Source: Bacillota bacterium
GTDB taxonomy: Bacteria; Bacillota; Clostridia; Christensenellales; Aristaeellaceae
DNA length: 64,000 bases
Assembly (NCBI GenBank): GCA_023444095.1
Contig: JAEZRP010000002.1
Span: forward strand, 30,269 to 94,268
Reading direction: 5' to 3'
Part shown: piece after piece, positions 24,134 through 33,292 of the stretch
Position numbering within the stretch: the first letter of the stretch is position 1
How the letters are laid out: each line of letters opens with the position of its first letter
Program-made: the position numbers and the translations under genes
Notes under the pieces: model-generated
Databases searched by the model: none
Told to the model about the DNA's origin: nothing
What the model saw: only the letters and a program-made list of their open reading frames with translations

Positions 24134-25410
24134 TGATACCAAACACTTATAGCAGTCCAAGGTGGACGAACGAAATCGCTGATTGCTCCCTTCCGGTCAC
24201 TTTTGATACGTACTCGAATTGCTCATTCGGGTGCGTTTATTGTTTCAGCCAATACCAGCGCGGCCTAGGAAAGCAGAAGGAGCATTACTTCGCCAAGGTG
24301 GTAAAGAGCGTAGACCCAGAAAAGGTCAAAAAGCTGTTTACCCTCGAAAGGCCAAGCCAGTTCTCCGGCTGGATCGCACAACATAGGCCTATCCAGTGGG
24401 GCGGATTGAGTGACCAGTTTGATGAATTTGAGCGGAAGTATGGCGTTTCGCTTGAAATACTCAAGGTCATGAAAGAGCTGAACTACCCCATCAGCTTTTC
24501 GACAAAGAGCGCATGGGTGTTCCATGATAAACGATACACGGACGTCTTTTCCGGCCGCAACAACTGGAACATGAAATTCAGTATCATCACGCTCGACGAA
24601 AACAATGCCCGCAAGATCGAACGCGGCGTACCAAGCCCGGCCAAACGGCTTGAAGCTATGCGACGGTACACACGGATGAGCGACGGTGGCGCCACCCTAC
24701 GCCTTCGACCGTTCATTATCGGCGTGAGCAGCAGGGATTACAAAGAGCTGATCGTGGCCGCGCACGATGCCGGAGCCACGGCAGTTACGACCGAGTTTTT
24801 CTGCCTCGAAACCCGCAGCCCCAGCGCCCGCGAGAATTACAAGGTCATTTCGGAGTGCTGCGGATTCGATATCTTTGACTTTTATAAGCGATATTCGAGT
24901 GGCAGCGGATACCTCCGGCTGAATCGCAAGATCAAAGAAAAGTATGTCAGCGCGATGAATGACCTGTGCCATAAGCTTGACATGCGATTTTATGTCAGTG
25001 ATGCTCATTTCAAGGAGGCATGCGACAATTCGTGCTGCTGCGCGCTCCCCGAGGATTGGGAGTATTCCCGAGGAAATTTCAGCTACGCGCTCCAACTTTG
25101 CCGCACGAACGGACAGGTTCGTTTTTCAGAGATCGACGCCGACATGAAGCATCTCAACTTCCAATGGGCGAAGGCCGAGGGGTTCAATACGAATAGCGTC
25201 GAGCGCAGAGCCAAATTCGAGTACATGACCATGCGCGATTACCTTCGGTATCTCTGGAACAACCCATATGCAGGGCAAAGCCCTTTTCACCTTTTCGAAG
25301 GTGTCATGAAACCCGCTGGTCGTGACGAAAAAGGCGATATCGTTTACGTCTACGACGGCTCAAAAACCTATGTCGGAGGCGGCCATTGCCAAGGCTGCGG
25401 CGGGCTATAG
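24130..25410 (+). CDS. Radical SAM enzyme with extra cysteine clusters
   Basis: 426 residues. 'CSFGCVYCF' (C31, C35, C38) is the 4Fe-4S radical SAM motif, followed by a TIM-barrel-like region. Two further cysteine groups, C298/C302-C304 ('CDNSCCC') and C420/C423 ('CQGC' at the C-terminus), suggest an auxiliary cluster. Overall it recalls spore-photoproduct-lyase-like and phage radical SAM proteins. It overlaps the kinase gene. Its substrate may be a nucleotide or nucleic acid given its neighbours; a protein substrate cannot be excluded. Confidence 0.82.
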   Translation: MMIPNTYSSPRWTNEIADCSLPVTFDTYSNCSFGCVYCFSQYQRGLGKQKEHYFAKVVKSVDPEKVKKLFTLERPSQFSGWIAQHRPIQWGGLSDQFDEFERKYGVSLEILKVMKELNYPISFSTKSAWVFHDKRYTDVFSGRNNWNMKFSIITLDENNARKIERGVPSPAKRLEAMRRYTRMSDGGATLRLRPFIIGVSSRDYKELIVAAHDAGATAVTTEFFCLETRSPSARENYKVISECCGFDIFDFYKRYSSGSGYLRLNRKIKEKYVSAMNDLCHKLDMRFYVSDAHFKEACDNSCCCALPEDWEYSRGNFSYALQLCRTNGQVRFSEIDADMKHLNFQWAKAEGFNTNSVERRAKFEYMTMRDYLRYLWNNPYAGQSPFHLFEGVMKPAGRDEKGDIVYVYDGSKTYVGGGHCQGCGGL

Positions 25411-25498
25411 ATATATATATTATATATACTCCCCCTCAAAATAAAAAAGAGTATAGAGAGATCATAGTATAAAATATACATCGGGAGGCGGGTAAACC
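25411..25498. promoter_or_regulatory. AT-rich spacer inside the ParB-kinase-radical SAM cassette
   Basis: 88 very AT-rich bases in a GC-rich operon, with repeated AGTATA (25450 and 25466 region) and TATAAAA at 25468. A -35 box is not convincing. It may be a secondary promoter for the second ParB gene and terminase, or a join between once separate segments. A GGGAGGCGGG site precedes the next ATG. Confidence 0.4.
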
Positions 25499-26125
25499 AT
25501 GGACAGAAATAAAGATATGCGGCTACAGATCGTGATGAAGCAGGTCAGCGACATCGCGTCCTACGCCAGTAACCCTCGCAGGAATGAGCGGACAGCACTC
25601 AAGGTCAAGCAGTCCATCGAGCAGTTTGGATTTAAGAACCCAATCCTGATCGACGAGAACAACGTCATCGTGAGTGGGCATGCGAGACACAAGGCCGCCA
25701 TGATGCTCGGCATGCAGGAGGTTCCCTGCGTTTATGTCAGCGGGTTAACACCGGAAAAAGTCCGCGCCTTCAGGATTGCAGACAACAAAACGGCAGAGAT
25801 CGCAGGCTGGGATTTCGACAAGCTATGCCAGGAAATGGTCAGTCTTTCTGACGCAGGCTTCGATCTCGATCTTTCCGGTTTTAACGAGGCCGAGCAAATC
25901 TACTATGCGAACCCGGACGCGAAGCCGGGAAAGGTCGACAAAGGCGAGTTTAAGGACGAGGAACAGTTCGCCGAAGACCACATCATCCAAAGCTACAACG
26001 TCGCCATCGTCTGCGCGGACGAAAGCGAGAAGGAGTACATTATGGGCCTTTTCGGTGAGCGGAAGCACCTAAAAAGGCTCTATCGAGCCGAAGAATTGAT
26101 CAAAATGGCGCGCGCCACTGCCTGA
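25499..26125 (+). CDS. ParB/Srx N-terminal domain protein, second copy
   Basis: 208 residues, clearly paralogous to the 22905 protein along its whole length: 'NPRRNERTA', 'VIVSGHARHKAAMMLG', 'AFRIADNKTAEIAGWD' and C-terminal 'VAIVCADESEKEYIMGLFGE'. The G-H-x-R motif is kept. The two copies flank the kinase and radical SAM genes, suggesting a duplicated adaptor or paired subunits. Last gene before terminase. Confidence 0.85.
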   Translation: MDRNKDMRLQIVMKQVSDIASYASNPRRNERTALKVKQSIEQFGFKNPILIDENNVIVSGHARHKAAMMLGMQEVPCVYVSGLTPEKVRAFRIADNKTAEIAGWDFDKLCQEMVSLSDAGFDLDLSGFNEAEQIYYANPDAKPGKVDKGEFKDEEQFAEDHIIQSYNVAIVCADESEKEYIMGLFGERKHLKRLYRAEELIKMARATA

Positions 26126-26176
26126 CAGCCGTTAGGACATCGGATTTGCACGCAATGCTGCAGATGAGGTGGTGAA

Positions 26177-26707
26177 ATGGCGAACGAGCAGAACATCATT
26201 CCGCACCAGTTCACGAGAGCGCAAGACCGCGAAGAAGCCGCGAAGAACGGCAAGAAGGGCGGGCGAGCATCTGGGGCCGCGCGCAGGGCCAAGCGAGACG
26301 CCAAAGACGTTGCCGAGTTCATACTGTCGTTGAAGCCTAGTTTACCTCCGCCGGTGCTCGAAACCATGCAGAGGATGGGCATGAAAAAGACCGCCACCCC
26401 GGACATGCGGTACATCGCCACGCTGGCCATCATGCAGAAGGCCATGAAGGGCGACCACAGCGCATACCAGTTCATCCTGAACCTCGCTGGGGAAACCGCC
26501 CGCGGGGAAATGGAGAACATCAAGGCGCTCGAGGAACGCCGCAGGGTCGGACTTGACCAACCGGTAGAGCAGGACGCCGATATTTACGAGATCAGGCGTC
26601 GAATGGACAAGATGACCGACGAACAACTCGCGCGCTACGAAGAGCTGTGCAATATGTTCGCCGACCAGAGCGCCAGCTCAGAGGGTGAAGGCGATGAGGA
26701 CGACTGA
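26177..26707 (+). CDS. Terminase small subunit-like protein
   Basis: 176 residues, basic N-terminus ('KKGGRASGAARRAKRDAKD'), helical core and an acidic C-terminus. It precedes and overlaps the large terminase gene, the usual place for the DNA-recognition subunit. Its sequence fits the small-subunit-like family of Clostridia phages loosely, so the call rests partly on position. Confidence 0.68.
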   Translation: MANEQNIIPHQFTRAQDREEAAKNGKKGGRASGAARRAKRDAKDVAEFILSLKPSLPPPVLETMQRMGMKKTATPDMRYIATLAIMQKAMKGDHSAYQFILNLAGETARGEMENIKALEERRRVGLDQPVEQDADIYEIRRRMDKMTDEQLARYEELCNMFADQSASSEGEGDEDD

Positions 26708-28142
26708 GCGCATCCCCATGGCGGGGCAGCTTCCCATCGTTCCCCCGATCGAGTTTCAGCTTGCATGGGCGCGTAGGAAGTTCGAGAAATACGCCGAGCT
26801 TGTTCACCATGGGTTCTGGGTACCGAGCCGCGTCCACCTTCTGATTGCGCGAAAGCTCGACGCGGTCGCCCAGGGGCAAATCACGCGACTGATGATTTGG
26901 ATGCCCCCACAGCACGGCAAGAGCATGACCGTGACGGAGACGTTCCCCTCGTACTTCGTCGGGAAGAACCCGGAGAAACGCGTCATGGAGGCAAGCTACA
27001 ACGATGATTTTGCCCGCAAGTTCGGGCGGAAGAACCGTGAGAAGATCAGCGAGTTCGGGTACAGCCTTTGGGGCCTGTCGCTTTCGAATGTCAACTACCA
27101 GGCATCGAATTGGGACTTGGCAGAGCACCACGGCGGAATGATTTCGGTCGGTATTGGAGGCAGCGCGACCGGCGAAGGTGCGGACCTCCTGATCGTTGAT
27201 GACCCCGTGAAGAACCGCGAAGAAGCAAACAGCCAGACATACCGCAACAGGGTCTTTGACGAGTACCGGAGCGTTTTCAAGCCACGCCTTCATCCGGGCG
27301 GCGCGATCATCATCGTCATGACGCGCTGGCACGAGGACGACCTTTGCGGCCGCCTTCTCAACCCCGATTACGGCACCGTCGAGGATTGGGACATTCTAAA
27401 GCTACCCGTCATCTGCGAGGACGAGAATGACCCGCTCGGAAGGGCGATTGGAGAGCCGCTTTGGCCGGAACAAGGCTATGATGCAAAGTGGGTTGAGACG
27501 CAGAAGGGCGTCATCGGCTCATATGCGTTTGCCGGTCTTTATCAGCAACGGCCAGCCCCGGAGAGCGGCGGTATCCTGAAGCGGAGCTGGTTCAAGTTCT
27601 ACAAGGCGCTTCCGCCGCGCATGGGGCAGATCGTCCAGTCATGGGACTGCACATTCAAAGACAAAGTTGAGAACGACTTCGTCGCCGGCCACGTTTGGGG
27701 CCGGAACGGGGCCGATTTTTTCTTGATTGACAGGGTCCACGACCGGATGGGCATTTCGGACACGATGCAGGCGATACGCACGCTTGCGAAGAAGCACCCG
27801 AAGGCACGGGGCAAGCTCGTTGAGGACAAGGCCAACGGTTCCGCCGTCATCGAGCTTCTTCGGAAGGAGATCCCTGGAATGATCGCGGTCAACCCCCAAG
27901 GCGGGAAGATCGCGAGAACACAGGCCATCGCCCCCTACGCCGAAGCCGGAAACATCTGGCTCCCGGCGGACGCGCCTTGGGTCCACGACTTCATCGAGGA
28001 ATGCGTGACGTTTCCGAACGCAGCCCACGACGACGACGTGGACGCGATGAGCCAGGCAATCACGTATCTCGCATCGGCACCCACGGTATCGTTGCCTCCG
28101 AGCGACTACGGAAACGACAAACAAAGCTACTGGCAGAAATAG
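26694..28142 (+). CDS. terL: Terminase large subunit
   Basis: 482 residues. ATPase: Walker A 'PPQHGKSMT' (K76) and Walker B 'LLIVDD' (D169, D170) followed by 'MTRWHEDDL'. Nuclease: 'QSWDCTFKD', 'VEDKANGSAVIELL' and 'AHDDDVDAMSQA' give the RNase H-like acidic triad. It pumps and cuts phage DNA at the portal. ATG 26694 preferred over GTG 26685. Headful versus cos packaging cannot be told by eye. Confidence 0.95.
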   Translation: MRTTERIPMAGQLPIVPPIEFQLAWARRKFEKYAELVHHGFWVPSRVHLLIARKLDAVAQGQITRLMIWMPPQHGKSMTVTETFPSYFVGKNPEKRVMEASYNDDFARKFGRKNREKISEFGYSLWGLSLSNVNYQASNWDLAEHHGGMISVGIGGSATGEGADLLIVDDPVKNREEANSQTYRNRVFDEYRSVFKPRLHPGGAIIIVMTRWHEDDLCGRLLNPDYGTVEDWDILKLPVICEDENDPLGRAIGEPLWPEQGYDAKWVETQKGVIGSYAFAGLYQQRPAPESGGILKRSWFKFYKALPPRMGQIVQSWDCTFKDKVENDFVAGHVWGRNGADFFLIDRVHDRMGISDTMQAIRTLAKKHPKARGKLVEDKANGSAVIELLRKEIPGMIAVNPQGGKIARTQAIAPYAEAGNIWLPADAPWVHDFIEECVTFPNAAHDDDVDAMSQAITYLASAPTVSLPPSDYGNDKQSYWQK

Positions 28143-28153
28143 GGGTGATACGA

Positions 28154-29563
28154 ATGCCAATGATGGCCGAATACGGAAGCATAGGCCAGCGCCGGTACTC
28201 CGGCATTTTCTCCGAAGAATTTCTGCGGGAGCTGCAAGGCAAGAGGGGCATCGAGGTCTACCGCGAAATGGCCGAGAACGACGAGGTTTGCGGCGCAATC
28301 ATCTACGCGATTGAGACGTTGATCCGACAGTCGACGTGGAGCATCCAACCCGCAGGCAATTCGGCAAAGGACGAGGAATGCAAGGACTTCGTCGATAGCT
28401 GCATGAACGACATGCAGGACACGTGGACGGACACGATCAGCGAGATCCTTTCGTTTTTGACCTTCGGATGGAGCTACCACGAGATCGTCTACAAGCGCCG
28501 GACCGGAAATGAGCGCGATCCCCGCGAGCACAGCAAGTTCACCGACGGGCTGATTGGCTGGCAGAAGCTCCCGATCCGCTCTCAAGAGACGCTATTCGCG
28601 TGGGAGTACGACGATAAAGACAACCTGACAGGAATGACGCAGCTCGCGCCGCCGAGGTACATCATGGCGACGATCCCCATTGAGAAGGCGCTTCACTTCC
28701 GGACCAAGAGCCGAAAGAACAACCCGGAGGGCCGCAGCATATTCCGCAGCGCGTATCGGGCATGGTATTTTAAGCGTCGCATTCAGGAGATCGAGGGAAT
28801 GGGCATCGAGCGCGACCTTGCGGGCCTGCCCGTCCTCACCGCGCCGCCGGAGATAGATATCTGGAACACAGATGACCCGGATATCGCAGCGGCATTCCAG
28901 CGAGCCGAAGCCATCGTCCGAAACATCCGGCGCGACGCCACGGAGGGAATCGTCAAGCCGGAAGGCTGGAAGCTCGAATTGCTCACCTCCGGCGGGCGGC
29001 GTCAGTTCGACACCAACGCCATCGTCGAGCGATATGATACCCGAATCGCCATGAGCACCATGAGCGATTTTTTATTGCTCGGGCATCAGGCGGTCGGCAG
29101 CTTCGCGCTGTCGAGCGACAAAACGCACCTGTTCAGCATGGCATTGGGTGCATCCCTCGACATCATATGTGAGGTCTTTAACAGCCAGGCAATCCCTCGC
29201 CTGATCGGCATGAACGCGGAGCATTTCCGCGGGATCACAGATTACCCGACGCTGAAACACGGCGACGTCGAAGCCCCGGACCTGAAGGCGCTTTCGGCAT
29301 ACATCAGGGAGCTTACCGGGTGCGGTGTCATCATACCGGACGAGGGCCTCGAAGACTTTGTCAGGAAGACGGGCGGATTACCCGACCGGCTCGAAGCGAC
29401 CCAATTCGACCAGGAGCTGCGCACGCGAGCGCAGCGGGCCACAAGGGAGCGGCAAGGCGCAGCGGGACAAGAGACGGAAGATGAGGAACAAAGGACGCCC
29501 AAGAAGAAGCCTGCGTCCGGCAGAGCCGGAGCCATAAACGCAGAGGAAATTGAGGACGAGTAA
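28154..29563 (+). CDS. Portal protein, Mu gp29-like (DUF935 type)
   Basis: 469 residues. 'EVYREMAENDEVCGAIIYAIETLI', 'LPIRSQETLFAWEYD' and 'DTRIAMSTMSDFLLLG' follow the pattern of DUF935/Mu gp29-like portals. It forms the 12-mer ring through which DNA enters. The charged C-terminus ('EEQRTPKKK') is typical. Followed by a MuF-like gene as in Mu and SPP1-type phages. The start ATG 28154 has AGGGGTGA before it. Confidence 0.87.
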   Translation: MPMMAEYGSIGQRRYSGIFSEEFLRELQGKRGIEVYREMAENDEVCGAIIYAIETLIRQSTWSIQPAGNSAKDEECKDFVDSCMNDMQDTWTDTISEILSFLTFGWSYHEIVYKRRTGNERDPREHSKFTDGLIGWQKLPIRSQETLFAWEYDDKDNLTGMTQLAPPRYIMATIPIEKALHFRTKSRKNNPEGRSIFRSAYRAWYFKRRIQEIEGMGIERDLAGLPVLTAPPEIDIWNTDDPDIAAAFQRAEAIVRNIRRDATEGIVKPEGWKLELLTSGGRRQFDTNAIVERYDTRIAMSTMSDFLLLGHQAVGSFALSSDKTHLFSMALGASLDIICEVFNSQAIPRLIGMNAEHFRGITDYPTLKHGDVEAPDLKALSAYIRELTGCGVIIPDEGLEDFVRKTGGLPDRLEATQFDQELRTRAQRATRERQGAAGQETEDEEQRTPKKKPASGRAGAINAEEIEDE

Positions 29564-29575
29564 GCACAAAGGACG

Positions 29576-32500
29576 GTGAGGACGGTGGCGGACGTACAAT
29601 CAACCCTATATTCATTCATCGATAAGCAAAGCCCGAAGCTCGCCACCGTCCTTGCTTACAACTGGAAGCAGCAGCAGAAATCCATTACCTACAAGGAGAT
29701 TCATGACGCGATCCTTGATGGTACGCTTGACATGAGCTACCTTACGGACTGGCAAGACCTCTACACCGATTTTTTGAACACGACCTATGGACCCATGGTA
29801 GAGAAGGCCGTAGCGCAGGCAGCAAAGGACCTTTCCGCCACGTATGGCGGTAATTTCTTCGACCCCCAACCGGGCCTCATGGACAAATTTATTAACGAGC
29901 ACGGCGGCAAGCTGATCCGCGAGGTTACAGAGGGCCAGTACAAGGCAATAAACGTGCTTGTGAAGCAGGCTGCCATGACCGATACCATGACGGTCGACCA
30001 GCTCGCCCGCGCCATACGTCCCTGCGTCGGCCTTACACAACGCCAAGCGCAGAGCGTTAAAAACTACTACGACAACCTGATCGATGAAGGGTATACCTCC
30101 GCGGACGCGCTAAAAAAGCAGAACGAGTACGCCGATAAAGTACACCGTCGGCGCGCAGCCACCATTGCGCAAACAGAACTGGCTTTTGCGTACAACGCCG
30201 GAGCCGACGCCGTCATCAAGCAAAACATCAGCGACGGGACGTTCGCGGCAGGCATCACGAAAAAGTGGATGACGGCATTCGACGAGCGGGTTTGTAAGGT
30301 GTGCGGAAAGATCGACGGCGAGAGCGTCGCGTTCGACGCACCTTTTTCCATCGGGGCCAATATCCCCCCGGCACACCCGTTATGTCGCTGTACTGTAGCA
30401 TACGAGAACGTGGTACCTTTGGCGCAACCAGCGCCCTCAACGCCCGCGGCAGACGCGGAGCAAACGGAAGTCCAGCCGACCGAAGACATCCCGGCAGAGG
30501 CCGCGCAGGCCGAACAGGATTCAGCTTCCACAATCCCCAACGCGCCGACTATCGGGCCTCTGACGTACAAAGGCAACGAAGTCCTTGGAACGGGTCAGAT
30601 GTACCAGTACACGGACCAGGACGGAGCGGAGTGGATTTTCAAGCCCGGTCAGAGCAAGGGCGGGAACATCGAGAGTTTCCGCGCTTACGTCCAAGAGGCC
30701 GGGCACAAAGTACAGGGGATCGTCGACGAGCAAAGCGCGATCCCGGTCAAAGCGCTCACCCTCGAAACCCCTTCCGGGGAGAAGTTCGGCGCAGCGCAGC
30801 TCCGCATAAAGGACACCGATCCAGATTTCAACCTGAAAGCATGGCAGGCAGGGTACGGCGACGCGCCGACCCCGAAGATCATTGAGCAGCTTCAGCGCGA
30901 GAATGTGACCGACTGGCTGATGTGCAACTACGACAGCCACGGCGGCAATTTCATTTACGATAGCCAAGTGGGTAGGATGTTCGGCGTCGACAAGGAACAG
31001 GCTTTCCGGTACATCAACAAGGTCGACGCGCAGACGATGTCCCTTACCTATCACCCGAATTCCATTTACGGCGAGACTGAACCGATTTACAACACCATGT
31101 ACCGCAAGTTTGCGAATGGTGAGCTTGACATCGATTTGAACAACACGCTCGCTTACATCAAGCGCGTCGAGGCGATCCCGGACGACGCATACCGCGAGAT
31201 CTTCCGTGATTACGCCGAGGCGCTTTACGGGCAGGGCAGCCAAGCCGAGGACCTTTTAAACAAGATCGTCGCCCGAAAGCAAGTGCTGCGCACCACGTTC
31301 GAGGACTTTTACAGCCAGATCCTCACCGAGCGCAAAGGCAAGCCGATGACGTTTGTTTTCGCTGATACGGTACAGACCACCACGACCGCGACGACCTTCC
31401 AGACTGCGGGCATGTCGGTGGACGTCCTGAAGACGATGACCAAAAAGGAGCTGCAAGTCATCGCCAAAAGCAAGGGCATGATTTACACCGGCCACATGGA
31501 CAAGAGCATGCTCGTCGAGGCACTATCCGATCCATCCAAGGCGGACGAGATGATGGCGAAGGCGAAAGCCAAGATCAACGCCAACGCGGGCAACCCAGTC
31601 ATTCGCCAGCCTCGAAAGCCGAAGGCCGCACCGGCAGCGCCGAATACGGAAGTCGAAGGGATCACGAAGCTGAGCGCTACGATGGACGATTTCGACATAG
31701 CCCTTGAAGAAGCGAACATACGCGGTGTCGTCTGCATTTCAGACAAGACCGCGCTCGAAGGTTTGCAAACGAACATCCGCAAGATCACTGTCGACGGGCG
31801 GACCGCCTACGAGTTCAATGGCAAGCTTACAAACAGCCGGTGGGTTCAGGCCAATAAAGACATCAAAAGTGCAAACGCCGCGACCGGCGGCTGGCAGTTC
31901 CACCCGGCCCAGGGAACCATCGACTACAAAAGCCCGACCTTGAACCTTTCGACTCTCGGAACCCAACGGTACTCCAGGATCCCGACGCAGTACATAAAGA
32001 GCGGGGACGATGTCCTCGTCCTTGCTGCGAAGGATTGTGAGGATAGCGCGCGGGCGATGATGGGCGAGTTTAACGTCCGGGTCTTCGCGGAGAATGGCAT
32101 AGATGCAGCTGCCAAGGTGAAGAACCTGATCGACCAAGCGAATTTGACCGATATCTACGAGGATGTATCACCAGCGACACTCGACCGCTACAAGAAAATG
32201 CGCCTGATTTGGCAGAACGACCCGACCCTAGCCGACACGCTCGACGCTGCGAAAAGTACGGACGTGGAGATCGACAATGTGCTTAAGCAGATTGGCATCA
32301 CCCAGGAGCGCGTCGATAAACTGCGTCTGGTGAAGATCACGGACAACTACTTTACCTACGTGGACGACGCCGCGGAAGCGGTTATCAAGGACAAAAACGT
32401 CGCGTACGTCTGGAATGGTGTAAGTAGCGCCGACAGTGCAGCAAGCATCATCGAGAGCGGCGAGCTTACCGCATCTGCCCAGCGCCTAAGACGCGGAATA

Positions 32501-32950
32501 ATAGGCAGCGGCTGTTCGGTCGATTCTGACATTGGGTCAGGCGGAGCCGACAGCGTTTTTACCCGAATCGCCATGAAGCAGGACATCGGAAACCAAAGAT
32601 TCAGCGCTAGCTTCGCAAGCGGCGAATACCAGTTTGTCTTTGACCGAAAGCTGTTATGTCGGACGGACTGGTACGCCTATCTCGACGATGAGTTCGGATC
32701 AACAAAAAGTACCAACTTATGGCGCCGGAAATCTCCGGCAGACCACTTTGATGCACTCTCACAATCCTACAGAGACGAAAATGAGGCCATGTTCCGCAAG
32801 AGCATCCCCCTCGACATGCTCACCGAGATCAGATGCGATGCGAATTACAAGCGAGATAATTTGCTCGATATGCTCCGCGGCAAGGGAATCACGGCCATCA
32901 ACGGCAAAAAGATCGAGGACGTTATCAAGGTCGGAAGGGGGAAGCTGTGA
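29576..32950 (+). CDS. Giant MuF-type minor head protein with kinase-like and toxin-like domains
   Basis: 1124 residues. Residues 1-280 are a MuF/SPP1 gp7-like head protein ending in 'CKVCGKIDGES...HPLCRC'. After a Pro/Ala/Glu linker, 330-580 look like a HipA/PI3K-type kinase: catalytic-loop-like 'NYDSHGGNFIY' (D453, H455, N458) and 'GVDKEQAF' (D472) as metal site. Residues 613-655 resemble a SAP/Rho-N domain. The last 400 end in 'GSGGADSVFTRI' and a region like the C-terminal domains of polymorphic MuF proteins (possible ADP-ribosyltransferase fold). MuF alone is about 250-350 residues. Likely packaged in the head and ejected with DNA. GTG start, with GTG 29585 as an alternative. Confidence 0.8.
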   Translation: MRTVADVQSTLYSFIDKQSPKLATVLAYNWKQQQKSITYKEIHDAILDGTLDMSYLTDWQDLYTDFLNTTYGPMVEKAVAQAAKDLSATYGGNFFDPQPGLMDKFINEHGGKLIREVTEGQYKAINVLVKQAAMTDTMTVDQLARAIRPCVGLTQRQAQSVKNYYDNLIDEGYTSADALKKQNEYADKVHRRRAATIAQTELAFAYNAGADAVIKQNISDGTFAAGITKKWMTAFDERVCKVCGKIDGESVAFDAPFSIGANIPPAHPLCRCTVAYENVVPLAQPAPSTPAADAEQTEVQPTEDIPAEAAQAEQDSASTIPNAPTIGPLTYKGNEVLGTGQMYQYTDQDGAEWIFKPGQSKGGNIESFRAYVQEAGHKVQGIVDEQSAIPVKALTLETPSGEKFGAAQLRIKDTDPDFNLKAWQAGYGDAPTPKIIEQLQRENVTDWLMCNYDSHGGNFIYDSQVGRMFGVDKEQAFRYINKVDAQTMSLTYHPNSIYGETEPIYNTMYRKFANGELDIDLNNTLAYIKRVEAIPDDAYREIFRDYAEALYGQGSQAEDLLNKIVARKQVLRTTFEDFYSQILTERKGKPMTFVFADTVQTTTTATTFQTAGMSVDVLKTMTKKELQVIAKSKGMIYTGHMDKSMLVEALSDPSKADEMMAKAKAKINANAGNPVIRQPRKPKAAPAAPNTEVEGITKLSATMDDFDIALEEANIRGVVCISDKTALEGLQTNIRKITVDGRTAYEFNGKLTNSRWVQANKDIKSANAATGGWQFHPAQGTIDYKSPTLNLSTLGTQRYSRIPTQYIKSGDDVLVLAAKDCEDSARAMMGEFNVRVFAENGIDAAAKVKNLIDQANLTDIYEDVSPATLDRYKKMRLIWQNDPTLADTLDAAKSTDVEIDNVLKQIGITQERVDKLRLVKITDNYFTYVDDAAEAVIKDKNVAYVWNGVSSADSAASIIESGELTASAQRLRRGIIGSGCSVDSDIGSGGADSVFTRIAMKQDIGNQRFSASFASGEYQFVFDRKLLCRTDWYAYLDDEFGSTKSTNLWRRKSPADHFDALSQSYRDENEAMFRKSIPLDMLTEIRCDANYKRDNLLDMLRGKGITAINGKKIEDVIKVGRGKL

Positions 32951-33276
32951 TGCTTGACAAGCGGACGCCATACACCTTCCGCATCAAGGATTTAGGAACG
33001 ACGGACATCGTTATGCTCGCGCAGATCGACGACCAGGATCGGCTATGCTTCACCACGATCGAGCGCGGCCATATGCTCACCGGCAGGGTGAAAAAGGACA
33101 GCAAGCGCAAGTTTGTTTTCGAGAGCGACACCGTTGGTACAGTGACGCTTTCACCGTTGACGTTTAACGAGTTTAACGACCTCGTGCGGCCGTCCATCGG
33201 GGAGTACCTACGCAAACACCTGAACGACCTTGACGACGTTTACAGCTGGTACCGGCACCTCGCTGGTATCGCATGA
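32950..33276 (+). CDS. Small protein after the MuF effector; possible immunity or head protein
   Basis: 108 residues, beta-rich N-terminal part and a helical end; no recognised motif. The ATG overlaps the MuF stop codon (TGATG), so it is coupled to it. In MuF polymorphic toxin loci an immunity gene often follows immediately; a plain structural role is equally possible. Contains a tandem GTTTAACGA repeat at 33162-33179. Confidence 0.6.
   Translation: MLDKRTPYTFRIKDLGTTDIVMLAQIDDQDRLCFTTIERGHMLTGRVKKDSKRKFVFESDTVGTVTLSPLTFNEFNDLVRPSIGEYLRKHLNDLDDVYSWYRHLAGIA
33162..33179. repeat. Tandem GTTTAACGA repeat
   Basis: Two adjacent 9-base copies (33162-33170, 33171-33179) within the 108-residue gene, encoding 'FNEFND'. 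Same half-site as the palindromes at 11428, 21645, 49871 and 53053, but direct. Confidence 0.5.
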
Positions 33277-33292
33277 GAAGGGGAGGAACGGC

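Noticed and set aside
24130..25410. Calling the late radical SAM protein a spore photoproduct lyase
   Set aside because: The cluster motif spacing is shared by many radical SAM families and the phage context and C-terminal cysteines do not support a repair lyase.
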